DNA from: an uncultured Lachnospiraceae bacterium
GTDB taxonomy: Bacteria; Bacillota; Clostridia; Lachnospirales; Lachnospiraceae
Length of the DNA: 51,599 nt
Assembly (NCBI GenBank): GCA_902781215.1
Contig: CACZIO010000032.1
Location: forward strand, 4,413 to 56,011
Reading direction: 5' to 3'
Every line of letters starts with the position of its first letter. The first letter of the stretch is position 1. Made by a program: the position numbers and the translations under genes. Of this stretch, positions 16,677-25,193 are shown in pieces. The notes below the pieces were generated by a model. The model was not told the origin of the DNA. It saw nothing but the letters and a program-made list of their open reading frames with translations, and searched no databases.

Positions 16677-17564
16677 ATGATTCATTTGGGAAAGCACAAA
16701 ATAGAGAGAAATGACCCGTGCTGGTGCGGCAGCGGCAAAAAGTACAAGTCCTGTCACATGCATTTCGATGAGAAGCTGAAGAAATTTCAGCTGCAGGGCG
16801 CGATCGTGCCCGATCACAGCATCCTGAAGACGCAGGAACATGTGGACGGCATCAAGCGCAGCGCGGTCATCAACATGGCCTGCCTGGACGCGGTTGCCAA
16901 GGAGATCGGCGCGGGCATGCCCACAGAGGACATCGACCGCATCGTGTATGAGACCACAGTCCGCATGGGCGGCATCCCCGCCCCCCTTCACTATGAGGGC
17001 TTCCCCAAGAGCGTCTGCACCTCGATCAACGAGGAGGTCTGCCACGGCATTCCGGACATGAAGCATGTCCTCAAGGACGGCGACATCATCAACGTCGACT
17101 GCTCCACCATTCTGGACGGCTACTTCTCCGATTCCTCCCGTATGTTCTGCATAGGGAATGTCTCCGAGGAAAAGCGCCGCCTGGTCGAGGTCACAAAGGA
17201 ATGCGTCGAGATCGGTCTCGAAGCTGTCATCCCCTGGACCTATCTCGGCGACATGGGCAGCAAGGTCCATGAGCACGCCGTCAAAAACGGCTACACCGTT
17301 GTCCGCGAGATCGGCGGCCACGGCATCGGCCTGGAGTTCCACGAGGATCCCTTCGTCAGCTACGTCTCCGAGCCCGGCACCGAGATGCTCATGGTGCCCG
17401 GCATGGTCTTCACCATCGAGCCCATGGTCAACATGGGAACCGACCGCATCTTCCAGGATGCCGACAACGGCTGGACCATCTACACGCAGGACGGCAAACC
17501 TTCCGCGCAGTGGGAGATTCAGGTGCTCGTTACTGACAAGGGCCATGAGGTACTGTGCTGGTAG
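16677..17564 (+). CDS. map: Methionine aminopeptidase type I with SEC-C motif
   Basis: Removes the initiator Met from new proteins. Residues about 11-26 form a SEC-C zinc motif (NDPCWCGSGKKYKSCH), an arrangement common in Clostridia. The pita-bread catalytic domain shows the metal ligands: two Asp in NVDCSTILDGYFSD (about 139 and 150), His in GGHGIGLEF (about 213), Glu in TIEPMV (about 247) and Glu in QWEIQV (about 279). ATG 16677 is preferred because the protein then begins MIHLGKHK right before the SEC-C motif and has GAGAGGAAC upstream. A start at 16608 would add an unlikely tail. The last 21 codons are tandemly copied downstream. Confidence 0.92.
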   Translation: MIHLGKHKIERNDPCWCGSGKKYKSCHMHFDEKLKKFQLQGAIVPDHSILKTQEHVDGIKRSAVINMACLDAVAKEIGAGMPTEDIDRIVYETTVRMGGIPAPLHYEGFPKSVCTSINEEVCHGIPDMKHVLKDGDIINVDCSTILDGYFSDSSRMFCIGNVSEEKRRLVEVTKECVEIGLEAVIPWTYLGDMGSKVHEHAVKNGYTVVREIGGHGIGLEFHEDPFVSYVSEPGTEMLMVPGMVFTIEPMVNMGTDRIFQDADNGWTIYTQDGKPSAQWEIQVLVTDKGHEVLCW

Positions 17565-17686
17565 AAAATGGTATGGCGCGGAAGCTTCACCTTCCGCGCA
17601 GTGGGAAATCCAGGTGCTCGTTACTGACAAGGGCCACGAGGTGCTGTGCTGGTAATTTGAAGCACGGCGCGCGGAAGCTTCACATA
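17500..17686 (+). repeat. Tandem duplication of the map gene's 3' end, with palindrome
   Basis: Copy 1 (17500-17592) holds the true end of map. Copy 2 (17593-17686) repeats the last 21 codons plus stop with only five base changes, all at synonymous positions including TAG to TAA. Each unit ends in GCGCGGAAGCTTCAC. At the junction, GCGCGGAAG (from about 17576) and CTTCCGCGC (to about 17600) form a 9-bp inverted repeat. Confidence 0.9.
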
Positions 17687-17699
17687 TATTAACAATTAT

Positions 17700-17743
17700 C
17701 AGATCATAATTGCAGGTCCTGACGGATGCCTGTCCCTGATCTG
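17700..17743 (+). other. Hairpin in the metG leader
   Basis: CAGATCA (17700-17706) pairs with TGATCTG (17737-17743), with a weaker inner pairing of GCAGG and CCTGT. It lies just before the ribosome site GGGAGG. The leader is too short for a T-box and no T-box consensus is seen. Confidence 0.4.
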
Positions 17744-17765
17744 ATCTGCAGGGAGGATAAAAGCT

Positions 17766-19856
17766 ATGCAAAATAAAGGCAAATACTACATCACAACGGC
17801 GATCGCCTACACGTCTGGCAAGCCCCACATTGGCAATACCTATGAGGTCATCCTGGCGGACTGCATCGCGCGCTACAAGAGGGCGGACGGTTATGACGTG
17901 CGCTTTATGACCGGTTCTGACGAGCACGGCCAGAAGATCGAGTCCAGGGCGGCCCGCGCGGGCAAGACCCCCAAGGAATTCGTCGACGAGACCGCGGGCG
18001 AGATCAAGCGCCTCTGGGACCTGGTCGGCACATCCTATGACCGCTTCATCCGCACGACCGACGCCGACCACGAGCGCCAGGTCCAGAAGATCTTCAAAAA
18101 GCTCTATGACCAGGGCGACATCTACCTCGGCCACTACAGCGGCATGTATTGCCAGGAGTGCGAGGCCTTCTACACCCCTTCCCAGATCGAGGAAGAGGGC
18201 AAGTGCCCCGTCTGCGGCAGCCCTGTCCATGAGGCCCAGGAGGACGCTTACTTCTTCCGCATGAAGAAATACGCAGACCGCCTGATCGAGCATATCAACA
18301 CCCACCCCGAGTTCATCCAGCCAGTCTCCAGAAAGAACGAGATGATGAACAACTTCCTGCTGCCCGGCCTGCAGGATCTGTGCGTGTCCCGGTCTTCCTT
18401 CTCCTGGGGCATTCCTGTGGACTTCGCGCCCGGCCACGTCGTCTATGTCTGGCTGGACGCCCTGACCAACTACATCACCGGCCTGGGCTACGACGCGGAC
18501 GGCAATAACGATCCGCTCTTTGACAAATACTGGCCCGCCGACCTCCACCTGATCGGCAAGGACATCGTCCGCTTCCACACCATCTACTGGCCCATCTTCC
18601 TGATGGCCCTGGGCGTGCCGCTTCCCAAGCAGGTCTTCGGCCATCCCTGGCTCCTGCAGGGCGGCGAGAAGATGTCCAAGACCAAGGGCAACGTCATCTA
18701 CGCGGACGACCTCGTGGATATTTTCGGCGTCGACGCGGTCCGCTACTTCGTCGTGCATGAGATGCCCTATGAGAACGACGGCGTGATCACCTGGGAACTG
18801 GTCGCGGAGCGCATCAACTCCGACCTGGCCAACACCCTGGGCAACCTGGTCAACCGCACCATCGCCATGTCCAACAAGTACCTCGGCGGTACCGTGAAGG
18901 ACTGCGGCGTCATCCCCGAGAGCTGCGCGTCTGTTCTGACTCCCGAGGAGATTGAGAAAGCAAAAGCAGCGGATGAGGATCTCAAGAAGGTCGTCACCGC
19001 CGCCTATGACGCTGTTGAGAAGAAGATGGAAGAGCTCCGTGCCGCGGACGCCCTGACCGAGATCTTCTCCGTCTTCAAGCGCCTCAACAAATACATCGAC
19101 GAGACCGAGCCCTGGATCCTGGGCCGCGACGAGGCCAAGAAGGACCGCCTTTCCACCGTCCTCTACAACCTTGTCGAAGGCATCACCATGGGCGTCTCCC
19201 TCCTCGCACCCTTCATGCCCGAGACCGCGGACAAGACCGTTAAAATGCTCGGCACCCAGATCCGCGACTACGAGACCCTCGGCACCTACGGCAGCTGCGG
19301 CGATACCTTCACCGTGACCGACAAGCCCGAGATCCTCTTCGCCCGCCTCGACCAGAAGGAGGTCATGAAGAAGGTCGAAGTCATCATGGAGAAACAGCGG
19401 GCACAGGCCGCAGCAGAGTTGGCCTCTGCTGAAGCAGAGGCCAACTCTGCGGAAGATTCCGCTGGCGCGGAATCTTCCAAGGGAGAGAAGGCCGAAGAAG
19501 CCGTCCCCGAAGTGGAGCAGAAGCCCGAAGTCACCATTGATGACTTCTTCAAGTGCCAGTTCCAGGTCGGCGAGATCATCGCCTGCGAAGCAGTCAAGAA
19601 GTCCAAAAAACTCCTCTGCTCTCAGGTCAAGATCGGCTCCGAAGTCCGTCAGATCGTCTCCGGTATCCGCAAATACTACACACCTGAGGAAATGGTTGGC
19701 AAGAAGGTCATGGTCATCACCAACCTCAAGCCCGCCAAACTCGCAGGCCTCATGTCCGAGGGCATGATCCTCTGTGCCGAGGCACCCGACGGCAGCCTCG
19801 CCCTCATGGTTCCCGAAGCGGACAAAAACGTTCCCGCCGGCAGCGAGATCGGATAA
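17766..19856 (+). CDS. metG: Methionyl-tRNA synthetase with C-terminal tRNA-binding domain
   Basis: Charges tRNA-Met. The class I signature HIGN is at about 21-24 and KMSKTKGN at about 301-308. A zinc knuckle CQECEAFY...CPVC is at about 128-150. The anticodon-binding helical domain is followed by an EMAP/Trbp111-like domain at about 596-696 (FFKCQFQVGEI to AGSEIG), giving the usual dimer-forming bacterial length. Between them, about 545-590, is an Ala/Glu/Ser linker whose DNA consists partly of two perfect palindromes (19413-19478). GGGAGG lies upstream of the ATG. It follows the map gene, so the two steps around initiator Met are side by side. Confidence 0.95.
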   Translation: MQNKGKYYITTAIAYTSGKPHIGNTYEVILADCIARYKRADGYDVRFMTGSDEHGQKIESRAARAGKTPKEFVDETAGEIKRLWDLVGTSYDRFIRTTDADHERQVQKIFKKLYDQGDIYLGHYSGMYCQECEAFYTPSQIEEEGKCPVCGSPVHEAQEDAYFFRMKKYADRLIEHINTHPEFIQPVSRKNEMMNNFLLPGLQDLCVSRSSFSWGIPVDFAPGHVVYVWLDALTNYITGLGYDADGNNDPLFDKYWPADLHLIGKDIVRFHTIYWPIFLMALGVPLPKQVFGHPWLLQGGEKMSKTKGNVIYADDLVDIFGVDAVRYFVVHEMPYENDGVITWELVAERINSDLANTLGNLVNRTIAMSNKYLGGTVKDCGVIPESCASVLTPEEIEKAKAADEDLKKVVTAAYDAVEKKMEELRAADALTEIFSVFKRLNKYIDETEPWILGRDEAKKDRLSTVLYNLVEGITMGVSLLAPFMPETADKTVKMLGTQIRDYETLGTYGSCGDTFTVTDKPEILFARLDQKEVMKKVEVIMEKQRAQAAAELASAEAEANSAEDSAGAESSKGEKAEEAVPEVEQKPEVTIDDFFKCQFQVGEIIACEAVKKSKKLLCSQVKIGSEVRQIVSGIRKYYTPEEMVGKKVMVITNLKPAKLAGLMSEGMILCAEAPDGSLALMVPEADKNVPAGSEIG
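19413..19478. repeat. Two perfect palindromes inside the metG linker
   Basis: The first has an 18-bp stem (19413-19430 with 19433-19450, 2-base loop). The second has a 12-bp stem, GGAAGATTCCGC (19451-19462) and GCGGAATCTTCC (19467-19478), with loop TGGC. They abut and together encode the low-complexity stretch AEANSAEDSAGAESS and its flanks. Confidence 0.95.
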
Positions 19857-19922
19857 ACCACCGGGGTCAGACCCGGCCGGTTCTGTCCGGGCATCCGGGC
19901 AGACCACCAGTTATGAATATCA

Positions 19923-19954
19923 GGGAGACAGGGTATGGTCCCTGTCTCCCTTTT
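19923..19954 (+). terminator. Terminator of metG
   Basis: A perfect 11-bp stem, GGGAGACAGGG (19923-19933) and CCCTGTCTCCC (19940-19950), is followed by TTTT. Confidence 0.9.
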
Positions 19955-19960
19955 CAACAA

Positions 19961-20037
19961 GGAACCACGGGGATGGAACCGCGGGGACGGTTCTCCGGTC
20001 CCTTTGGAACCATGGGGGCGTTTCTCCGGTCCCTTTT
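19961..20037. repeat. GGGACGGTTCT element, double copy
   Basis: GGAACCGCGGGGACGG with TTCTCCGGTCCC, then GGAACCATGGGGGCG with TTTCTCCGGTCCC: two tandem units of about 36 bases between metG and the next gene. Confidence 0.85.
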
Positions 20038-20057
20038 GTATCAGAAGCGAGGTCTTT

Positions 20058-20876
20058 ATGAGAACCAGACTCCTGTTGATCATGATGCTGATGACAGTAT
20101 TGGCGGTGGCTGTGCCCGTCTGCGCGGCCACGTCAGCGGCCGCAGAGTCGACGGGGCTGGCTGCCCCTGCAGAGCACGCATCCTCCTCTGTAACAGGATC
20201 GGAGACACTGGCACAGACACAGGCAGCGATACACACACAGGAAAAGACGCATCCCTCCGCCATCCATTTCCCGAAGCTTCCGCTGCCCGAGGTTGATCTC
20301 TCCCATATTGACGGCGAAGCGGAAAAGGAAAAACTCCGCGAGGCGCTGCAGGCACTGGACGAAAAGGGCCTCTCCGCTGAAAAAATCGCCGGCAGGCTCT
20401 GGGCTTTTGTGAGCAGCAGAGAAAACCAGGAAAAGATCGGGGAGGCGGCCGGCAAAGCCCGGGATATTGCGGAGGACCTGATCGACAGTGTCACCGGAAA
20501 TAAGAAAAAAGATCAGTCCGAAGGACAAAGCGAAAATCAGGACGGAAATCAGACCGAAGACTCCCTACAGCAGACTGGCAAGACGACTGAAACGACCGAC
20601 AAGTCGACCGGGGCGCATGACCAAACTGATTCAGCGGCTTCGGTAGATTCGAAGAATTCGTCAAAGACAGACGAATCTCATAAAACGAATAATAACCCGG
20701 CAGGGAAAGAGTCTGACGGCAAAGATTTCGACAATGACCTGGACCGGATCAGGCAGACGATCACGGATGAAGCCACGGAGGGAATCGAGAAGGCCGCCGA
20801 TCAGGCTGCTGACGCGGCTGCGGAGAAGGCAAAGGAAGTCGTCTCGCAGGAAATCGACAAGGCGGCCGAAGAGTGA
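20058..20876 (+). CDS. Secreted, charged helical protein
   Basis: A 272-residue exported protein with a signal peptide (about 4-23, ending VCAATSA). Two predicted helical, Lys/Glu/Ala-rich regions (about 78-150 and 225-272) flank a low-complexity Gln/Asn/Thr/Ser/Asp stretch (about 155-225). No known domain is recognised. ATG 20058 is used because GAGG precedes it and the signal peptide starts there; longer frames run through the repeat element. Its stop codon is part of a perfect 14-bp palindrome that acts as terminator. Confidence 0.65.
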   Translation: MRTRLLLIMMLMTVLAVAVPVCAATSAAAESTGLAAPAEHASSSVTGSETLAQTQAAIHTQEKTHPSAIHFPKLPLPEVDLSHIDGEAEKEKLREALQALDEKGLSAEKIAGRLWAFVSSRENQEKIGEAAGKARDIAEDLIDSVTGNKKKDQSEGQSENQDGNQTEDSLQQTGKTTETTDKSTGAHDQTDSAASVDSKNSSKTDESHKTNNNPAGKESDGKDFDNDLDRIRQTITDEATEGIEKAADQAADAAAEKAKEVVSQEIDKAAEE

Positions 20877-20935
20877 AAAAAATGCTCGATAGCATTTTTT
20901 TCACTCCGGAGGTTTGTGCCGGAGCACAAACCTCC
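20873..20935 (+). terminator. Terminator palindrome overlapping a stop codon, plus second palindrome
   Basis: GTGAAAAAAATGCT (20873-20886) and AGCATTTTTTTCAC (20891-20904) pair perfectly; the TGA stop lies in the left arm. Next to it GGAGGTTTGTGC (20908-20919) pairs perfectly with GCACAAACCTCC (20924-20935). Confidence 0.85.
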
Positions 20936-20938
20936 ATC

Positions 20939-21095
20939 TGATGCAAAAGAGAAATCGTCTTCACGAATTTCTCGGACAAATGCTTTGCATTTGTTGGCGA
21001 TAGCCTGCGCACTTGCGTGCTCCGGCATGCTGTGTGATCGCATCGGAGAAACCCGTTCCGGGCTTTCTCCTCGCGTTGCCGCTCTTGCGAGCGGC
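20939..21095. repeat. Dispersed repeat, copy B, with GCCGCTC palindrome
   Basis: 20939-21034 matches copy A at 8843-8967 in long blocks. It continues into a perfect palindrome, GCCGCTC (21078-21084) and GAGCGGC (21089-21095), followed by GGTCGGAAAG. That last part matches copy C at 26004-26033. Confidence 0.75.
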
Positions 21096-21187
21096 ATGGT
21101 CGGAAAGTGTAAAAGGGAATTTTCGATAAGAACGATCGATAAGAATATTCAATAGGAACTTCCGAAAAAAAGAAAAAAGAGAAAACT

Positions 21188-21889
21188 ATGCGTATTTTTC
21201 AATCAGACAGCCCCCTCATGGAGGGTCTGTCACGAATCTCGGATCTGGTGATCCTCAATATGGTCACGCTGGTATGCTGCCTGCCGGTCATCACGATCGG
21301 CGCGGCGATGACAGGAATGCATTACGTCCTGCTGAAGATGGCGCGCAACGAGGAGGGCTATATTGTCCGGAGCTATTTCAAGGCCTTTAAAGAAAACTTC
21401 CGGCAGGCGACCTGTATGTGGCTCTTTTTCCTGATCTTCGGCGCGGTCTTTGCCATGGACGTTAACCTGACCGGAGGCGCCGGCATCGCGTTTCCGCCTG
21501 CTCTCAGGCTCCTGATCATCGCGGGTGGTATTTTTATTTTCCTGATGTATCTGTATGCCTTTCCGCTCCTGGCGAGATTTCAGAATACGGTGTTCGGGAC
21601 ACTTCGGAACGCGGCGGTGCTGGCAGTCGCGGCTTTCCCGCGTACGATCGGCATGGTCGCTGCGACCCTCCTGCTGCCGGTCCTCGTCCTCCTGGTCCGG
21701 CCACTGGTGCCGCTCATGCTGCTCTTCGGATTGTCTCTTCCGGGCTTTCTGTGTGCACTCCTTTACAGTCCCTTTTTCAAAAAAATCGAGAGCCGCAGCG
21801 CAGAGCTGAAACCCGGTGAAGACGGGGCGCATGGCGAGAGCGCGGAATCGGAACCCGGTGAGAACGAGGACCACTGCGAGGACGCGTAG
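21188..21889 (+). CDS. yesL: YesL/DUF624 family membrane protein
   Basis: A 233-residue membrane protein with about five helices. The opening, a short basic N-terminus followed by LNMVTLVCCLPVITIGAA, then MHYVLLKMARNEEG and a FKENFRQAT segment, is characteristic of YesL/DUF624. These proteins typically accompany carbohydrate ABC transporters in Firmicutes; their molecular role is not settled. An acidic tail of about 35 residues (repeating Glu, Ser, Gly) ends the protein. The ribosome site is weak. The ABC ATPase gene downstream fits the usual context. Confidence 0.8.
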   Translation: MRIFQSDSPLMEGLSRISDLVILNMVTLVCCLPVITIGAAMTGMHYVLLKMARNEEGYIVRSYFKAFKENFRQATCMWLFFLIFGAVFAMDVNLTGGAGIAFPPALRLLIIAGGIFIFLMYLYAFPLLARFQNTVFGTLRNAAVLAVAAFPRTIGMVAATLLLPVLVLLVRPLVPLMLLFGLSLPGFLCALLYSPFFKKIESRSAELKPGEDGAHGESAESEPGENEDHCEDA

Positions 21890-21991
21890 CCGGGATCCTG
21901 TGAAAACCGGGCTTCACGTTTTGCCTGATTGACCCCATTTGCCACTTTGACGAAAAATAACCGAAATATTGTGCATGTTGACGGCTGACTG

Positions 21992-22045
21992 TAACGCATT
22001 GCCTTGTCCTTACAAAGAGAAAGACAGGAAATGCGTTATTTTTTT
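21992..22045 (+). terminator. Terminator downstream of yesL
   Basis: TAACGCATT (21992-22000) pairs with AATGCGTTA (22030-22038), with further pairing of CCTTGTC and GACAGG inside, followed by seven T. The rest of 21890-22249 shows no gene. I could not define the promoter of the next gene. Confidence 0.8.
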
Positions 22046-22249
22046 GTGGAGGGGTACCATAGAGAAGAGAGGCTTTTTCACGTATACTTGTGCTTGTGAT
22101 TGAATGATACCCGGTGTGAAATACCGTGGCCTTGTGAAAAGAGATCCGGCCGGAATACAGCAGGAATTTCAGAAGGAACCACATCGTAAGTGCCGGGAGG
22201 ATTAAAAAAGATTTCTATCAGATCAGAGACAAATGCTAAGGAGGAAAAA

Positions 22250-23359
22250 ATGGCAAGTTTATCTCTCAGGAATGTCAACAAGGTCTATCCCAACGGCTTC
22301 CAGGCTGTCAAGGATTTCAATATGGAAATCGCTGACAAAGAATTCATCATCTTCGTCGGCCCCTCCGGCTGCGGAAAGTCCACGACCCTTCGTATGATCG
22401 CAGGTCTTGAGGACATCAGCTCCGGTGAGTTCTACATCGACGACAAGCTCATGAACGACGTCGAGCCCAAGGACAGAGATATCGCGATGGTCTTCCAGAA
22501 CTATGCTCTGTATCCTCACATGTCCGTCTATGACAACATGGCATTCGGCCTGAAGCTCCGCAAGGTGCCGAAGGATGAGATCGACAAGGCCGTCAAAGAG
22601 GCCGCCAAGATCCTCGACCTGTCCCATCTGCTTGACCGCAAGCCCAAGGCTCTGTCCGGTGGTCAGAGACAGCGTGTCGCCATGGGCCGCGCCATCGTCA
22701 GAAGCCCCAAGGTCTTCCTCATGGACGAGCCGCTGTCCAACCTGGACGCCAAGCTCCGTGTCCAGATGAGAACCGAGATCGCCAAGCTCCACCAGAGACT
22801 GGGCACCACCATTATCTACGTCACACATGACCAGACCGAGGCTATGACCCTGGGAACCAGGATCGTCGTTATGAAGGACGGCGTTGTCCAGCAGATCGAT
22901 TCCCCTCAGAACCTCTATGACAACCCCTGCAACCTCTTCGTCGCAGGCTTCATGGGATCCCCTCAGATGAACTTCCTGGATGCCACCGCAAAGGTTTCCG
23001 GCGGCAAGGCTTACCTGGAGCTCGACGGACAGAGCATCGAGCTGCCCGCTGACAAGGCACAGCCTGTCATCGACGGCAACTACGACGGCAAGACCGTCAT
23101 CCTGGGCATCCGTCCCGAGGATATCCTCGCTTCCCCCGAGGCGCTGGAGAAGGCTGCCTACAAGTTCAACGCGACCTGCAACGTCTACGAGCTGCTCGGC
23201 GCGGAAGTCTTCCTGTACTTCGACGTGGTCGGCAATGCTGTCACCGCTCGTGTCGAGCCCGACACCAAGATCCGTCCCGGCAAGGATATGACCTTCACCT
23301 TCGACACCAAGAAGATCCACATCTTCGACAAAGAGACCGAGCTGACCATCGCCAACTGA
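22250..23359 (+). CDS. msmX: Sugar ABC transporter ATPase, MsmX/UgpC type
   Basis: A 369-residue ATPase that powers carbohydrate importers and is often shared by several permeases. Walker A GPSGCGKST is at about 37-45, the signature LSGGQRQR at about 135, Walker B VFLMDEPLSNLD at about 155-166, and the H-loop VTHDQTEA near 194. The C-terminal TOBE/OB domain (about 240-369) is the regulatory part. ATG 22250 has AAGGAGG at the right distance. No permease genes lie beside it. The substrate-binding lipoprotein at 40294 or others elsewhere could be its partners. Confidence 0.93.
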   Translation: MASLSLRNVNKVYPNGFQAVKDFNMEIADKEFIIFVGPSGCGKSTTLRMIAGLEDISSGEFYIDDKLMNDVEPKDRDIAMVFQNYALYPHMSVYDNMAFGLKLRKVPKDEIDKAVKEAAKILDLSHLLDRKPKALSGGQRQRVAMGRAIVRSPKVFLMDEPLSNLDAKLRVQMRTEIAKLHQRLGTTIIYVTHDQTEAMTLGTRIVVMKDGVVQQIDSPQNLYDNPCNLFVAGFMGSPQMNFLDATAKVSGGKAYLELDGQSIELPADKAQPVIDGNYDGKTVILGIRPEDILASPEALEKAAYKFNATCNVYELLGAEVFLYFDVVGNAVTARVEPDTKIRPGKDMTFTFDTKKIHIFDKETELTIAN

Positions 23360-23536
23360 TTGCGAAGGCACCGTCACAGGAAAAGCCATCATAGAAAAGC
23401 CATGAAAGAAAAAGTCTGACCGGGCCGGAGCTTCACGCCGGCACGCGCAGAAGGCACACACAGAAAGCAGATGCAGTGCGCATGAGTGCGCGGAATCCGC
23501 AGTCGGACTTGCAAAGGCAAAATGATTGAGTAAAAT

Positions 23537-23570
23537 AGAGCAGTGCGGGATGTACCTGCACTGCTCTTTT
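23537..23570 (+). terminator. Terminator downstream of msmX
   Basis: AGAGCAGTGC (23537-23546) pairs with GCACTGCTCT (23558-23567), followed by T. A TTGCAA (23509) and TAAAAT (23531) pair with a 16-base spacer lies just upstream, so a promoter reading through this hairpin is possible but unproven. Otherwise 23360-23740 holds no gene. Confidence 0.75.
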
Positions 23571-23740
23571 ACATGAACAGCTGAACCTGTCTCAGGTTCC
23601 ACAGATGGAATAAAAAGTTGTCGCAGGGCTGACGCAGGGCCTGGCAGACCAGAGCCCAGCCAGAGTGCAGGAGTGCAGCCTGAGCCGATGAAATCCTGCC
23701 GGATCGCAGATCAGCAGTACAAAAGAAAAAGGAAAAAAGA

Positions 23741-24865
23741 ATGCTTACATCACAGATCATTAAAGCCTGCCTGGAGGAGATGAGCGGGATCACGCGCACA
23801 CAGTTCAGCGTGCAGGACCTGAACGGGAACCTGATCGCGGCGACGGCGGAAATGAAGCCGCCGGAGGCGTCTATAGTCTCCGGCTTTGCCCACTCGGCAG
23901 TGGACAGCCAGATCATCGGGATCAGCTACCTCCTCAAGGTGCTGGATGACGGCGATCCCTTCTATGTCCTGACAGCTACGGGGAGCAGCGACTACACCTT
24001 CATGGTCGCCAAGATGGTCGCAGGCCAGCTCCAGAGCCTGATCACGGCCTATAAGGAGCGCCTGGACCGCGGCAACTTCTTCCAGAACCTCCTGCTCGAC
24101 AACCTGCTCATGGTGGACATCCACAACCGCGCCAGAAAGCTCCACATCGCGAGCACGGAGCCGCGGGCGGTCGTGGTCTTTGACATCGATCCCGGCAAAT
24201 CCGATGCAGCCAGGGGAGCAGCGGCAGGCCTGGAGGCAGAAGCCGCAGCCGCCCAGATGCTGGCAGGCCTTTTCTCCACACAGAGCGGCGATTACCTGAC
24301 AGAGGTGGAGGAGAACAGTGTCATCCTGATCAAGTCTCTCGCCTCCGGGGAGGACTACGAGGAACTGGAGCGCTGCGCCGCGACGGCAGTGGATATGCTG
24401 GGCACCGAGACCATGGTGGATGCCCGCGCCGCCTACGGCACGATCGTCACGGAGCTCAAGGACCTGTCCAAGTCCTACAAGGAGGCCCGCATGGCCATGG
24501 ACGTCGGCCAGATCTTCTATGCCGGCCGCAGGATCCTGTCCTACAACGAGCTAGGCATCGGCCGCCTGATCTACCAGCTGCCCGTGAACCTGTGCCGGAT
24601 GTTCCTGCATGAGATCTTCGGGGAGTACGATCCCGGCCAGATCGACCAGGAGACCCTCGCGACCATTCAGACTTTTTTTGACAACAACCTGAACGTCTCC
24701 GAGACCTCGCGCCAGCTCTTCATCCACCGCAACACCCTTGTCTACCGGATGGAGAAGCTCCAGAAGGCCACAGGCCTCGACATCCGCACCTTCGAGGACG
24801 CCATGACCTTCCGCATCGCCCTCATGGTCAGCGAATACATGAAATTCCTGGAGAGAAAATCGTGA
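23741..24865 (+). CDS. CdaR/PucR-like transcriptional regulator
   Basis: A 374-residue regulator. The N-terminal part (about 1-110) resembles the sugar-diacid recognition domain of CdaR (short helix, then QDLNGNLIAAT). A GGDEF-like middle follows, and the C-terminal PucR-type helix-turn-helix is at about 300-365 (TFFDNNLNVSETSRQLFIHR, NTLVYRMEKLQKATG), diagnostic of this family. Such proteins control sugar-acid or nucleobase use. The target is unknown here, but the adjacent msmX gene suggests carbohydrate control. The ribosome site is weak (purine-rich AAAGGAAAAAAG). Confidence 0.85.
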   Translation: MLTSQIIKACLEEMSGITRTQFSVQDLNGNLIAATAEMKPPEASIVSGFAHSAVDSQIIGISYLLKVLDDGDPFYVLTATGSSDYTFMVAKMVAGQLQSLITAYKERLDRGNFFQNLLLDNLLMVDIHNRARKLHIASTEPRAVVVFDIDPGKSDAARGAAAGLEAEAAAAQMLAGLFSTQSGDYLTEVEENSVILIKSLASGEDYEELERCAATAVDMLGTETMVDARAAYGTIVTELKDLSKSYKEARMAMDVGQIFYAGRRILSYNELGIGRLIYQLPVNLCRMFLHEIFGEYDPGQIDQETLATIQTFFDNNLNVSETSRQLFIHRNTLVYRMEKLQKATGLDIRTFEDAMTFRIALMVSEYMKFLERKS

Positions 24866-24956
24866 GGCGGGACCGGCCGTGAACGAAGAAGACAGAACAG
24901 AGGGAACTGAACTGCCCGCTGCCTGCGCATACGCCTGGAGCCGGAGTCTTCTGCGG

Positions 24957-25010
24957 AGACAGGATAAAAGGATAAAGGGATAAAGGAATAAAAGAATAAA
25001 AGGATAAAAG
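24957..25010. repeat. GGATAAAA microsatellite
   Basis: About six units of 8-10 bases, AGGATAAAAG with variants GGGATAAAGG and GAATAAAAG, between the two convergent genes. Confidence 0.8.
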
Positions 25011-25061
25011 AAACAGCACCGCCGGTGTCCTCGGATCATCAGGACTTCGGCGGTGCTGTTT
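25011..25061. terminator. Bidirectional terminator
   Basis: AAACAGCACCGCCG (25011-25024) pairs with CGGCGGTGCTGTTT (25048-25061), with more pairing inside (GTCC with GGAC). On the minus strand it is followed by TTTCTTTTAT, so it can end both the regulator gene and the convergent small gene. Confidence 0.85.
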
Positions 25062-25193
25062 GTAAAAACATATTCATTTGCGGCTGCAGCTGATCGGACA
25101 CATTCTGCCTTGCAGCTGTTTCGGGTAAGGTGCTTCCAATCATGCAGCCCTTGTAAAAGCCGGTTTATTTTCGGCATCTGCTCCTGTGAAAGC

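Noticed and set aside
17687-17765. T-box or SAM riboswitch upstream of metG
   Set aside because: The leader is too short and no specifier, T-box sequence or SAM motif core can be found.
16623-19907. A 1,094-codon open frame on the minus strand opposite map and metG
   Set aside because: It lies antisense to two certain housekeeping genes. Its composition (Gly, Asp, Val, Leu repeats) is what GC-rich coding DNA gives on the opposite strand, and there is no ribosome site.
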